From Alphaproteobacteria bacterium (GTDB lineage Bacteria; Pseudomonadota; Alphaproteobacteria; RF32; CAG-239), in contig JAHHRI010000003.1 of the NCBI GenBank assembly GCA_020025875.1, positions 6,866 through 70,865 of the forward strand: a stretch of DNA of 64,000 bases, written 5' to 3'. The translations under genes and the position numbers were made by a program. Under the pieces are notes generated by a model that had not been told where the DNA came from, searched no databases, and saw nothing but the letters and a program-made list of their open reading frames with translations. Below, one piece after another: positions 35,290 through 44,813 of this stretch. Each line of letters opens with the position of its first letter. Position 1 is the stretch's first letter.

Positions 35290-35403
35290 AAGAATCTCCT
35301 TTGACAAAATAACAGTTAGTAAAACCAAGCTTTCTCTTGAGTTGGCGGCAATCGGTGTTAAATTGAAACCTATCATGTCAATACATATTTTTAAGGAGAG
35401 ATT

Positions 35404-37020
35404 ATGATACAAGTGATTTCAACCACGCCTTACGCAGACCAAAAAATGGGAACTGCCGGTTTGCGGAAAAAATCTAAAGTCGTTATGCAGGAACATTATT
35501 TTGAAAACTTCCTGCAAAGTATTTTCAACACCATCAATCCGGCGGGCAAAACTTTTGTTGTCGGCGGTGACGGACGTTTTTACAACAGCATCGCCATTCA
35601 GAAGCTGATTAAAATGGCTGCCGCCAACGGGGTTAAGAAACTGATTGTCGGGCAAAATGGTTTTCTGTCGACACCGGCCTCGTCTAACATGATCTTAAAA
35701 CGCCATACCGATGGCGGTTTTGTGCTTTCCGCCTCCCATAACCCCGGCGGAGAAAACGGAGACTTCGGCATTAAATTTGCAACCGAGACGGGCGGCCAAT
35801 GCTCAAGCCAAGTCAGCGATCTCATTTTTGCCAACAGCAAAACGATTTCCGAGTTCAAAACCGTTGATGCGGCAGATGTCGACCTCAGCCGTCTAGGTAT
35901 GCAAAAACTTGAAGATATGGAAATAGAAATTGTCGATCCGATCAGCGACTATGTCGAATTGATGGAAAAGATTTTCGACTTTTCGTTAATCCGCAAAATG
36001 TTTGCCGAGGGCTTCACCATGTGTTTCGATGCCATGAACGCGGTAACTGGTCCTTATGCCATCCGCATTTTTGAAGAAATTCTCGGCGCAGCCAAAGGTT
36101 CGGTTTTAAATGCCGTTCCCAAACCCGACTTCGGCGGTTTGCATCCGGATCCCAATTTGGTCTATGCCAAAGAGCTGGTCAATATCATGTATGCCGACAA
36201 TGCCCCCGATTTTGGCGCAGCCAACGACGGTGACGGTGACCGCAACATGATCCTCGGCAAAAAGTTTTTTGTTACCCCGAGTGACAGCTTGGCTATTTTG
36301 ACCGACAACTATCACCTGATTCCGGCTTACAAAGACGGCATTTTCGGTGTTGCCAAGTCGATGGCAACTTCAACCGCCGTTGCCCGCGTGGCATCTGCAC
36401 GCAACATCGGCTATTATGAAGTGCCGACTGGTTGGAAATATTTTGTCAACCTGATGGATTCCAAGCGCATCACTTTCTGTGGCGAAGAAAGCTTTGGCAC
36501 CGGCTCCAGCCATATTCGCGAAAAAGACGGCATTTGGGCTGTTTTGTTCTGGCTGAACATTATTGCCGCAACCGGCAAAAGCGTGGAAGAAATAACCCGT
36601 GAACACTGGCAAAAATATGGTCGAAGCTACTATTTGCGTTTTGATTTTGACGGGATTCCGACAGACACCGCCAACCTGCTGATGAGCGATCTTGAGTCCA
36701 AACTGCCCTCACTCAACGGGCAACGGCTCGGCTCTTACGAAGTTGACAAAGCAGAGGCCTTTGTTTACAACGATCCGGTTGATCATTCTTCAACCCAAAA
36801 CGGTCTGCGTATTTTGCTTGCCGACGGTTCGCGTATTGTCTACCGCTTGTCCGGCACGTCTTCCAGCGGCGCCACTTTGCGCGTTTATATCGAAAAATTT
36901 AGCCGCGACAAACTTGACGGCGAACCGCGACAAATGGTTGATGAACTGTTAAAAATAGCGGCAGAGCTGGCGGAAATTGAAAAACGCACCGGCAAAAAAG
37001 AGGCTGACGTAACCACCTAG
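35404..37020 (+). CDS. pgm: Phosphoglucomutase (alpha-D-glucose type)
   Basis: It interconverts glucose 1-phosphate and glucose 6-phosphate. The 538-residue product opens with the family-specific GTAGLRKKSKVV, has the phosphoserine loop SASHNPGGENGDFGIKF (Ser111), the metal-binding DGDGDRNMILG, the sugar-binding FCGEESFGTGSSHIREKDG, and the C-terminal phosphate-binding LSGTSSSGATLRVYIE. AAGGAG precedes the ATG. Glucose 1-phosphate feeds RmlA (61.5 kb), so it supplies dTDP-rhamnose synthesis. It sits 15 bases before cckA. Confidence 0.96.
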   Translation: MIQVISTTPYADQKMGTAGLRKKSKVVMQEHYFENFLQSIFNTINPAGKTFVVGGDGRFYNSIAIQKLIKMAAANGVKKLIVGQNGFLSTPASSNMILKRHTDGGFVLSASHNPGGENGDFGIKFATETGGQCSSQVSDLIFANSKTISEFKTVDAADVDLSRLGMQKLEDMEIEIVDPISDYVELMEKIFDFSLIRKMFAEGFTMCFDAMNAVTGPYAIRIFEEILGAAKGSVLNAVPKPDFGGLHPDPNLVYAKELVNIMYADNAPDFGAANDGDGDRNMILGKKFFVTPSDSLAILTDNYHLIPAYKDGIFGVAKSMATSTAVARVASARNIGYYEVPTGWKYFVNLMDSKRITFCGEESFGTGSSHIREKDGIWAVLFWLNIIAATGKSVEEITREHWQKYGRSYYLRFDFDGIPTDTANLLMSDLESKLPSLNGQRLGSYEVDKAEAFVYNDPVDHSSTQNGLRILLADGSRIVYRLSGTSSSGATLRVYIEKFSRDKLDGEPRQMVDELLKIAAELAEIEKRTGKKEADVTT

Positions 37021-37034
37021 GACTTTGCCCACCG

Positions 37035-39659
37035 ATGCTGCAGAACACAAAAATCTCTCGACCGGATCGACTTTTGCAAAAAAGGCTGATCGGCTTGGCG
37101 TATTCGCTGGTTGCTCTGACCGCGGCGCTGATCCTTTCTGTTGTTGTTCCTGAGCATCTGATGTTACTTTTAGGATTAACGGCGGCAATGACCGTGTTTG
37201 CGCTCATATTGTCGCTGTTAACTCTAAAAGCGGGCGAAAAAGCCATCACCTATGGCGGTTTTGCCAACGAAATTGTCCGCCTGAGCAGCCAAGCCAAACG
37301 CATTGACAATTCTCTCGGACGCGTTGTTATTGAAAACGATCGCGCCAAAGAGCTGTTTGGCGAAAGCAGCATTCTTTCCTTTTTGCAAAGCAGACTATCC
37401 CCCGACAATCGTAACAATCTATTGGCTTTTCAACGGTTGAGGAATGCCTTTCAAAATTTGGCTCGCGAAAAAGTGATTCTCTCTCTTAAACTTGGTTCGG
37501 AACCGGAAAACGAAACTTGGTTTGAGGTGATTTTGCGCCCTTTCAGCTTAAAAAAAACCGATTTGTTTGAAAACTCGCTAACTTTGAAAAAAATCCGCAA
37601 AGACACCTTTTTATATTGGAGTTTTTGCGACATCACCAATCAACACAATCTGGAACAAATTTTCCGCGAAGAACGACGCGGACTTCACGATTTTACCGAT
37701 GATCTGCCCGTCGGGCTGTATATCTGCGACCACGACCTGAGCATTGAATATTGCAACCACGCATTTGCCCAAACGCTGGAACTTGACCGCGAACGCCTGA
37801 TCGGCACCAATTTAAAAGAACTGCTTAGTCCAAACTCCCCCATTCCCCCTTGCGGCACATGGAGCAAAAGCATACATTTGACGGACAAATACGGAAAAGA
37901 TAAAGAAGCTTTTGTTTGTCAGGATAGTTTTCGTGAGAAAAATGAAATCAAAATCCGCGGCGCCGCCGTCTGCAATCTTCCCACGGATGATTTGCTCCGG
38001 CAGCAGTTGGGACTGGCTATCGACAAAATCAGCTGGCTGTTTGATTTTGCCCCCGTCGGCATTGTTTTTATCAACACCGACGGCGTTATCCGCGAATACA
38101 ACCGACAGGCGGAAAAGTTTTTGCGCCAAGATAACCAAGAGCTGGTCAATACCAACTTGATGGATCTTGTCAAAAAGTCGGATCGTCATGCCTTGAGTAT
38201 AGAACTGGACAATATCCGAAGCGGTGCCAAAAAATCTGCCTCGGCAGAATTGTCCTTGGTCAACGGTCCCAAAATTGCCCTATCCTACATTTCGCCGATG
38301 CAAAGTCTTTACGGCAAAGAAGCGGCAAAAGGTTTTGTCATTTATCTGGTAGATGCCACCGAACAGAAAAATCTGGAAATAAAATTTGCTCAAGCGCAAA
38401 AAATGCAGGCCATGGGGCAACTTGCCGGCGGTGTCGCTCACGACTTCAACAATCTTCTGACCGCGGTGATCGGCTTTTGCGATTTGTTGTTGCAGCGTCA
38501 CGGGATCGGCGACCCTTCATTTGCCGACCTCATCCAAATTAAGAATAACGCCAACCGCGCCGCCGGTTTGGTGCGGCAATTACTGGCCTTTTCCCGCAAG
38601 CAACCGCTGCAACCCAAACTTATCGACGTGACCGAAAACTTCATGGAATTGAGCCAGATGCTCAACAGAGTTCTCGGCGAAAAGGTTAATTTGAAGTTTC
38701 ACCACGGAGCGGATCTCGGTTATATTCGGGTAGATCCCGTTCAGTTTTCGCAAGTTATCATCAATCTGGCGGTCAATGCCAAAGATGCCATGGACGGCAG
38801 CGGCACACTGACCATCACCACCCGAACAGAAAAAATAATTCACCCACAGCCCTTCGGCGAAGAAACCATAAAACCCGGAGAATTTGTGGTAATCGAAGTT
38901 TCCGACACCGGATGCGGCATTGCGGAAGAAAACCAAAATCGCATTTTTGAACCTTTCTTCTCCACCAAGCAAAATGTTGTCGGCTCCGGCACCGGATTGG
39001 GGCTGGCCATGGTCTACGGCATTGTCCGCCAAACCGAAGGCTTTATCCGTGTCAACAGCAAAGTCGGCGAAGGCACCACCTTTTTAATCCACCTGCCGCG
39101 CTTTGAACACAATACCGAAACAGACAACAAAGAAAATGTAACCCACCGCTCTGAAGTAACCGCTGCCGACGGTTCTCCCGTGATGACGGTGCGCGAACAA
39201 AACACAACTTCTCTGCCGATAAACCAGAAATTTATCTTTGGTTTAAATGCGGAGGCCATTGACAAAAACCTTGATAACAACGGCGTTCATGCCGGCATCC
39301 GCATTCTCTTTGTCGAAGACGAAGATTCGGTTCGGAGCTTTGCCGTCCGCGCCTTAAAGAAAAAGGGTTACGAAGTTGTCGGTTGCAATTCTGCCGAAAA
39401 TGCGCTGGAACAACTGGAAAAAGAACGCAACTTTCATTTGCTGGTCACGGATATGGTCATGCCGGGGTTAAACGGCATTGAACTGTCCAGACGGGTAAAG
39501 GAATTGATCCCCGACATTAAGATTATTCTTGCCTCGGGTTATTCGGAAGAAATTGCCAAACATGAACTTTCTGCCGCCGACCGAGTTGAGTTTATGTCCA
39601 AGCCGTTCAGCTTGGGAGATCTGACCAAAAAGATATTTGATGTGTTGAATAAGGAATAA
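37035..39659 (+). CDS. cckA: Hybrid sensor histidine kinase CckA
   Basis: CckA controls the CtrA phosphorelay of the alphaproteobacterial cell cycle, switching between kinase and phosphatase. The 874-residue product has two N-terminal membrane helices (about 25-75), PAS-like regions (around 230-330 and 330-440), and a HisKA domain with LAGGVAHDFNNLLTAVIGFCDLLL and phospho-acceptor His469. An ATPase domain with NLAVNAKDAMDGSG, DTGCGI and GSGTGLGLAMVYGIV follows, then a receiver domain with acceptor Asp806 in LVTDMVMPGLNGIEL. The GGVAHDFNNLLTA box is characteristic of CckA. It lies between pgm and hdaA. Confidence 0.94.
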   Translation: MLQNTKISRPDRLLQKRLIGLAYSLVALTAALILSVVVPEHLMLLLGLTAAMTVFALILSLLTLKAGEKAITYGGFANEIVRLSSQAKRIDNSLGRVVIENDRAKELFGESSILSFLQSRLSPDNRNNLLAFQRLRNAFQNLAREKVILSLKLGSEPENETWFEVILRPFSLKKTDLFENSLTLKKIRKDTFLYWSFCDITNQHNLEQIFREERRGLHDFTDDLPVGLYICDHDLSIEYCNHAFAQTLELDRERLIGTNLKELLSPNSPIPPCGTWSKSIHLTDKYGKDKEAFVCQDSFREKNEIKIRGAAVCNLPTDDLLRQQLGLAIDKISWLFDFAPVGIVFINTDGVIREYNRQAEKFLRQDNQELVNTNLMDLVKKSDRHALSIELDNIRSGAKKSASAELSLVNGPKIALSYISPMQSLYGKEAAKGFVIYLVDATEQKNLEIKFAQAQKMQAMGQLAGGVAHDFNNLLTAVIGFCDLLLQRHGIGDPSFADLIQIKNNANRAAGLVRQLLAFSRKQPLQPKLIDVTENFMELSQMLNRVLGEKVNLKFHHGADLGYIRVDPVQFSQVIINLAVNAKDAMDGSGTLTITTRTEKIIHPQPFGEETIKPGEFVVIEVSDTGCGIAEENQNRIFEPFFSTKQNVVGSGTGLGLAMVYGIVRQTEGFIRVNSKVGEGTTFLIHLPRFEHNTETDNKENVTHRSEVTAADGSPVMTVREQNTTSLPINQKFIFGLNAEAIDKNLDNNGVHAGIRILFVEDEDSVRSFAVRALKKKGYEVVGCNSAENALEQLEKERNFHLLVTDMVMPGLNGIELSRRVKELIPDIKIILASGYSEEIAKHELSAADRVEFMSKPFSLGDLTKKIFDVLNKE

Positions 39660-39665
39660 GCAATC

Positions 39666-40385
39666 ATGACCGGCAAAAATCAACTGTCTTTAGAATTTCC
39701 TCACCGCCCTTACATGGACAGGGAAGACTTTATCGTTTCGCCCTGCAATGCCGAGGCCTTTGCCGCGGTTGACCAGTGGCCGCAATGGCCTTTTTTTGCC
39801 CTTTGTGTTTATGGTCCGGAAAATTGCGGCAAAACGCATCTCACACACATTTTTTCAGACAAAGTATCCGTGCTCACACGCTATCCGTACCAAATTCCGC
39901 GGATAGAAGCCGCTAAAGTAACGCTTGAACTTCCGCCGCTGCTGTTTGAGCATCACCGCTGTTTAGTCGTGGAAAACCTAAGCGAAGACATCGACGAAGA
40001 AGCGCTGTTTCATCTCTACAATCTTTACCTTAACGAAGGCGGCAATATTTTGTTTACGGCCCGACGCGCACCGGCGCGGCTCGATATTCGCCTACCCGAC
40101 CTGCGCTCTCGGCTAAACATTGTCCCCTCAATCGAAATTTCCGAACCCGATGACAAGCTGCTTTCGGCGCTTATTATCAAGCTTTTTATGGATCGGCAGA
40201 TCACCATTTCGCTTGACATCGTCAACTATATATTGGTAAATATGCAACGCTCTTTCGCCTATGCGGAAAAATTGGTCAATGAAATCGACAACATCTCATT
40301 GGCATACAAGCGCGCCGTTTCCGTTGCCATTGTTAAAGAAGCAATCGCGGAATTAAACAACAATCCTCAAGGGGAATTGTTCTAG
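39666..40385 (+). CDS. hdaA: Regulatory inactivator of DnaA, HdaA
   Basis: HdaA binds the DNA polymerase sliding clamp and stimulates DnaA ATP hydrolysis to prevent over-initiation. The 239-residue product has an N-terminal clamp-binding motif QLSLEF (6-11), an AAA+ core with Walker A GPENCGKT (50-57), VVENLSEDIDEEALFHLYN in place of Walker B, a sensor region LFTARRAPARLDIRLPDLRSRL, and lacks the DnaA DNA-binding domain. The start is 6 bases after cckA, so both are likely cotranscribed. Confidence 0.92.
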   Translation: MTGKNQLSLEFPHRPYMDREDFIVSPCNAEAFAAVDQWPQWPFFALCVYGPENCGKTHLTHIFSDKVSVLTRYPYQIPRIEAAKVTLELPPLLFEHHRCLVVENLSEDIDEEALFHLYNLYLNEGGNILFTARRAPARLDIRLPDLRSRLNIVPSIEISEPDDKLLSALIIKLFMDRQITISLDIVNYILVNMQRSFAYAEKLVNEIDNISLAYKRAVSVAIVKEAIAELNNNPQGELF

Positions 40386-40423
40386 CTGTCCACAATCATT
40401 GAACTTCTGAAGGATCTCATCAA

Positions 40424-42025
40424 ATGCTTTTACTCAAACTACCGCAATATTTCTGGCAGCTTTCCTCTGCCCGCTTCAGTTTTGTTTACACTCTGTTTAT
40501 GATGGCGGCGTACAACCTCCCGTTTATAAATGCCGTTTATCGGGCAAACGGCCTGACCGCAAGCTTTGTGCTTATCATTATCTTTGCTTTTGCCGTGTTG
40601 CATATTGCCGTTTCGTTGCTTTTTCTGCGCCCGCTCGCCAAGCCGCTGGCAATCACTTTTTGCTTGCTAAACGCTTCCGTTCTCTATTTTATGAATGCTT
40701 ACGGGGTGATTATCGACAAAATTATGTTGATGAATGTGATCCAGACAGATATGTACGAAGTGGCAGATTTGCTCAATGTTAAAATGATTTTGTACCTGAC
40801 GATGCTGGGTATTGTTCCCGCCTATCTGATTTATAAAACACGGATTGTTTTCAAACCGCTTAAATCGGATATGGCAAGCAAACTTGCCGGCATACTCGTT
40901 TCGGCGCTTGTCGCCGCCGGCATCATTGGCGCCGGATTGTTGTATGAGCCCGAAATGTTAAAAAAACAAAAGTATTTGAAAAACGCGCTGATCCCCGTCA
41001 ACTACATCGGCGCAATCATTTCCGTTACTAAAATAAAAGCCAAATATTGGGGCATAGAACTGAAAAAAATTTCCGACAACGCCTATATGCTGCCGCCAAA
41101 AGAAGGAAGTAAACCGTCGCTGATTGTGCTCGTTATCGGAGAATCGGCCAGAGATGCCAGTTTTTCTCTCTCCGGTTACGAACGGCCAACCAATAAACCT
41201 CTTGAAAAATATGCCGACGAGCTGATCTATTTTGACAATTTCTATTCCTGCGGAACGGCAACAGCAATCTCCGTGCCCTGTATTTTCTCCCCCGATCCTC
41301 GCAAAAAATTTGAGCCGGAAAGCGAAAAATATACCGAAAACGTGCTGAATATTCTGGATGCTGCCGGCTACAAACTGCTTTGGCGAGAAAACAATACGGA
41401 CTGCAAAGACAACTGCAACCGCATTGAACAAGAACGCTTTTGCAATGTCAAAGAATGTCCTGACGAAATTTTGCTGAGAGACTTTGCCGCCAAAGTCAAA
41501 AGCACCAACCGTCCGACGGTGGTCGTTTTGCATCAACGCGGCAGCCACGGACCGCTTTATGCGCTCCGCTATCCCAAAGAGTTTGAAATCTACAGCCCTG
41601 TCTGCCGTCGAGAATTTCTCCAAGACTGCACGCTTGAGGAACTTCAAAACACCTACGACAACACCATCTACTACACATCATATATGCTGGCTCGCACCAT
41701 TGAGGAATTAAAAGCTTTATCCGATGAATATGACACAGCCTTTTTCTTTGCCTCTGACCATGGGGAATCGCTTGGCGAAGATGGTGTTTATCTACACTCT
41801 GCTCCGTATGACAGCGCTCCCGATGTGCAAAAGCATATCCCCGCCATACTCTGGTTTTCCGAAGGGTTTGCCGAGGCAAACGGGGTAGATGCCGACTGCG
41901 TGCGCCGGATCAAATCCAAAGCCTTTTCGCACGACAACATTTTCCACACCCTGCTGGGCATGAGCCGAGTGGCAACACCGTTTTACGACTCTCGGTTAGA
42001 CATTCTCGCCCGTTGCCGAAAATGA
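40424..42025 (+). CDS. Phosphoethanolamine transferase, EptA-like
   Basis: This inner-membrane enzyme would transfer phosphoethanolamine to lipid A or another glycan. The 533-residue product has about five N-terminal membrane helices (to about 190) and a periplasmic sulfatase-fold domain. The conserved motifs are IGESARDASFSLSGYERPTNKPLE, CGTATAISVPCIFS with nucleophile Thr280, RENNTDCKDNC, LHQRGSHGPLYALRYP and ASDHGESLGEDGVYLHSAP. Paired cysteines are as in EptA. Such modification raises resistance to cationic peptides. The last 30 bases overlap the convergent anmK. Confidence 0.92.
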   Translation: MLLLKLPQYFWQLSSARFSFVYTLFMMAAYNLPFINAVYRANGLTASFVLIIIFAFAVLHIAVSLLFLRPLAKPLAITFCLLNASVLYFMNAYGVIIDKIMLMNVIQTDMYEVADLLNVKMILYLTMLGIVPAYLIYKTRIVFKPLKSDMASKLAGILVSALVAAGIIGAGLLYEPEMLKKQKYLKNALIPVNYIGAIISVTKIKAKYWGIELKKISDNAYMLPPKEGSKPSLIVLVIGESARDASFSLSGYERPTNKPLEKYADELIYFDNFYSCGTATAISVPCIFSPDPRKKFEPESEKYTENVLNILDAAGYKLLWRENNTDCKDNCNRIEQERFCNVKECPDEILLRDFAAKVKSTNRPTVVVLHQRGSHGPLYALRYPKEFEIYSPVCRREFLQDCTLEELQNTYDNTIYYTSYMLARTIEELKALSDEYDTAFFFASDHGESLGEDGVYLHSAPYDSAPDVQKHIPAILWFSEGFAEANGVDADCVRRIKSKAFSHDNIFHTLLGMSRVATPFYDSRLDILARCRK

Positions 42026-43381
42026 TTGCTGCCAACCTTTAGCCGCGCGGCTCCATAACAACGGATATTTTTCCGGCTGAGACAAATTGCCGAAATGCCG
42101 CAGCAGCTCCGTCAACAAATAAGGTTTGTCGACGTCAGGCAAAACATAGACACCGCCCACCATCGGCAGGCGACATCCTGTTGTTTCCGGCAAAGAAAAC
42201 GGTCGGTTGAGGATCTTGCAACAAGCCATATCGGCAAAAATGCGAGCTTCCATATATTCTCCGGAAAAACCGAAACGATCAGCAAAGTCTGCCTTCGGGC
42301 TTGCCAGCAGTCTGGTATAAATATCGGCAAACACGGCTTCATGTTCGGGCAGGATCAATGCTTTTCCGCCCAGCAGATTTTCAAAATCATTGCGGATGAG
42401 CGGATTTTTCCAACCGCCGCCAAACAACAGATAAAGCGAAGGCAACTGTTGTGCGGACGGCACATAGCGCAAATGATAGACCATACCGTATGCGCTTAAA
42501 TATTCTGCCGTGCGCAGGTTGTCGGCAAAAGAACGGCTGTTGTCGTAAACTTTGCGGTACCAATGAGGATCGGACGACTTGGGCGGCTGGCACAAATAAA
42601 AGTTTTTTCCCTCCGCCGTGATTGCCGCTTCGTTAAACATTTGCCGCAACAGCTTCGGGCATATTTTCCCGCTGCTGCCAACCATGCCGTCTTTGTCAAA
42701 GGGCTGCCCCAAATGCTCACGGATCAACAGATCGGGCAGATGGTTAAACGGCCCGACATCCCAGCCGATGACGGCAGATGTGTTTTGTGCGTTTTCATAA
42801 CCGACAATGGCAATATTGCCGGTATTGCCTCCGTTGCAAAAAGCAAACGCATCAATTTTTTTGCGCATCATCATCTGTGCAATACGCCGATTGTGCAAAG
42901 GCGCCAGCGGTGCCCCTTCGCCCCCGTTCATCAGATCGTCGGAGCGAAAGTCGTAGATAACCGGAATACCCGTCAAAGAGGCCAGCAACTTCGGATTGCC
43001 GACCTGCAGGGTATATGGCTCTGCGTTTCCTGCCACCGAAGGCGGATAATGATCACAAGTTTGCCCATGAAAACCGATGGCGGCAATTTCTCTTTTGTCA
43101 ACGCCGCTTTTTTCCACCAAACCGTTAACCGTATCGGCAGCCAAACGGGTATAAGTTTCAACCGTTTTGGCAAACAAAGGGTCTAAGTCTGCCTCTTTCA
43201 TTGAGGCATAAGATTTGACATTTTCTTTCAGCTGCAAAAAACATTCTCTCAGCTCCGATGGGTATGGCACGGAAAAAGCCGCCAGATCACGAACATTTCC
43301 GTCTTGGTCAAAAGAGCTCAACACCGCATCTGCGGCATCGAGAGAATTGCCGGTCATCACACCGATTGTTTGGATAATCAT
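41996..43381 (-). CDS. anmK: Anhydro-N-acetylmuramic acid kinase
   Basis: AnmK phosphorylates and opens anhydro-MurNAc for recycling of cell-wall sugars. The ATG at 43381 follows GGGAGG; the frame's first codon is a TTG just before it. The 461-residue product has GVMTGNSLDAADAVLS (nucleotide loop; the usual form is MSGTSLDG), IGFHGQTCDHYPP, GNPKLLASLTGIPVIYDFRSDDLMNGGEGAPLAP, NGGNTGNIA and GWDVGPFNHLPD. It is about 90 residues longer than E. coli AnmK at the C-terminus. The EptA gene converges on it with a 30-base overlap. Confidence 0.9.
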   Translation of the reverse strand: MIIQTIGVMTGNSLDAADAVLSSFDQDGNVRDLAAFSVPYPSELRECFLQLKENVKSYASMKEADLDPLFAKTVETYTRLAADTVNGLVEKSGVDKREIAAIGFHGQTCDHYPPSVAGNAEPYTLQVGNPKLLASLTGIPVIYDFRSDDLMNGGEGAPLAPLHNRRIAQMMMRKKIDAFAFCNGGNTGNIAIVGYENAQNTSAVIGWDVGPFNHLPDLLIREHLGQPFDKDGMVGSSGKICPKLLRQMFNEAAITAEGKNFYLCQPPKSSDPHWYRKVYDNSRSFADNLRTAEYLSAYGMVYHLRYVPSAQQLPSLYLLFGGGWKNPLIRNDFENLLGGKALILPEHEAVFADIYTRLLASPKADFADRFGFSGEYMEARIFADMACCKILNRPFSLPETTGCRLPMVGGVYVLPDVDKPYLLTELLRHFGNLSQPEKYPLLWSRAAKGWQQSFSATGENV

Positions 43382-43441
43382 CAACGAACCTCCCGCTTAT
43401 GGCGCCGAAGTCATTGTAAAGCGCGCCGTATTTAAATTTGG

Positions 43442-43948
43442 TTAAACACGGCATATATCCGATTCACAGGGCAGCGGCGGCATTTGCGCGGTCGCGCCTG
43501 TTAGGCGGTTGTCTTTCATATGTTCTTTAAGTTCCTGTTTGAATTTTTCCGCATTGCCGTAGCCGCGGATAATGTAAGAGGCCATTGTCATATAAACAAT
43601 TTCGTCCGATCTCGGATGATTGTTGATGAGCAGATTGAGTTTGCGGATAATTTTTTCTTTGTATTTATAATTATCCTCACCGAAATTGGTCAACCCCACC
43701 AAACGTTGGTGCATATCCCGAACGGCTTTGGCATTATATTCTATCCGCACCCGCGCCAACTTGTCTTGATAAAGCGTTACCGAGTCAAAATCTGATACCT
43801 TACCCAGCAAAACTTCCAGTTTCTCTTGAGGATAAAAACGCATGACCGTATCTTCCAACACGGCAAACAGCAACCCCTTACTTTCTGCTTTTTGCAGATC
43901 AAGGAGGAAGTTCTCGCCAAAAGTCTTTTTTACAACTTCGCTTGTCAT
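43442..43948 (-). CDS. Hypothetical protein
   Basis: The 168-residue product has a strong ribosome-binding site (GGGAGAAGG) before the ATG. It has no signal peptide or membrane helix. It looks alpha-helical: EVVKKTFGENFLLDLQKAESKG, YQDKLARVRIEYNAKAVRDMHQRLVGL, KYKEKIIRKLNLLINNHP, and a Cys-containing tail (LPCESDICRV). No family recognised. It lies upstream of anmK on the same strand, 60 bases away. Confidence 0.7.
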   Translation of the reverse strand: MTSEVVKKTFGENFLLDLQKAESKGLLFAVLEDTVMRFYPQEKLEVLLGKVSDFDSVTLYQDKLARVRIEYNAKAVRDMHQRLVGLTNFGEDNYKYKEKIIRKLNLLINNHPRSDEIVYMTMASYIIRGYGNAEKFKQELKEHMKDNRLTGATAQMPPLPCESDICRV

Positions 43949-44123
43949 AGCCCTTCTCCCGTTTCATAATGATATTTTCCATATGCCCAAAGTTTAGCAC
44001 AAAACCACCCCTGACACAACAGAAAACACAAGCCGACGGCAAGAAAAATGATTTGATAAAATCAATTATTAATTTGCTTATTTAAACGCAACCGCTTATA
44101 ACTTTTCACTTAAGGAGATACAC

Positions 44124-44813
44124 ATGAACAAACTTTGTCTGTCATCAGAATTATACCCCATTTCCCCTGCCGACATAGCCTCTCTGGCAGATACTCCCGC
44201 AGGCGTGACGGCTGATACAAAAGACGAAATTACGGTTCTGATCGGCGATAGCATGGCGGGACAAACCGATACCTTGCTTGCGGGAAGAAACGCCGTCAAC
44301 CGCGCGCTTGCAGATAACGTTTCTTCCGTTCCCGTCCGTTTTGCCTTTTTCAGTAAAATCGGCAGGCTGAACTTTATCAGCGTTTTTATAAAACCGCTGC
44401 GCTCCCGATACAAAATTTTTTCTTCCAACATATACCATATAGATCCGCAGGAAATTCGCAAACTTAAAATCGAACGCAATATCCGCACCAAAGAAAACGC
44501 CTATATATTCAGCAACCCGCGGTTTTACTACGACGACCAAGATCGCAAACGCCAGTACAACGAACTCTACAATTCGATGCGGCAAGGATACGACGACAAA
44601 TTTCCGCTCGACATCATGCTGTTGAGAATGATGGGCATCAAAGACACCGTCAACCAAGGACATCACCGCATGGGCATTGCCATCGAATGCCGCTTACCGC
44701 TTGTAGCCGTTCGCTTCAGCGCTGCCGGTGCCGCGCCGAGTATCTTAAAACCGTTATTAAAAGTGATTGCCGACATCAACATCACCTTAAAATTGAGGAA
44801 TAAAAGCCAATGA
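44124..44813 (+). CDS. ParB/sulfiredoxin-like HHR-motif protein of a glycan locus
   Basis: The 229-residue product has AAGGAG before its ATG. The N-terminal half has no known motif. Residues about 140-190 read YNELYNSMRQGYDDKFPLDIM, then MMGIKDTVNQGHHRMGIAIE: an address-like segment followed by a GHHRM box, as in the ParB/sulfiredoxin-like fold in which an Arg in an HHR or DGxHR box binds phosphate or nucleotide. Proteins of this kind also occur beside glycosyltransferase genes. Function is unknown. Its last 4 bases overlap the glycosyltransferase start (ATGA). Confidence 0.6.
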   Translation: MNKLCLSSELYPISPADIASLADTPAGVTADTKDEITVLIGDSMAGQTDTLLAGRNAVNRALADNVSSVPVRFAFFSKIGRLNFISVFIKPLRSRYKIFSSNIYHIDPQEIRKLKIERNIRTKENAYIFSNPRFYYDDQDRKRQYNELYNSMRQGYDDKFPLDIMLLRMMGIKDTVNQGHHRMGIAIECRLPLVAVRFSAAGAAPSILKPLLKVIADINITLKLRNKSQ

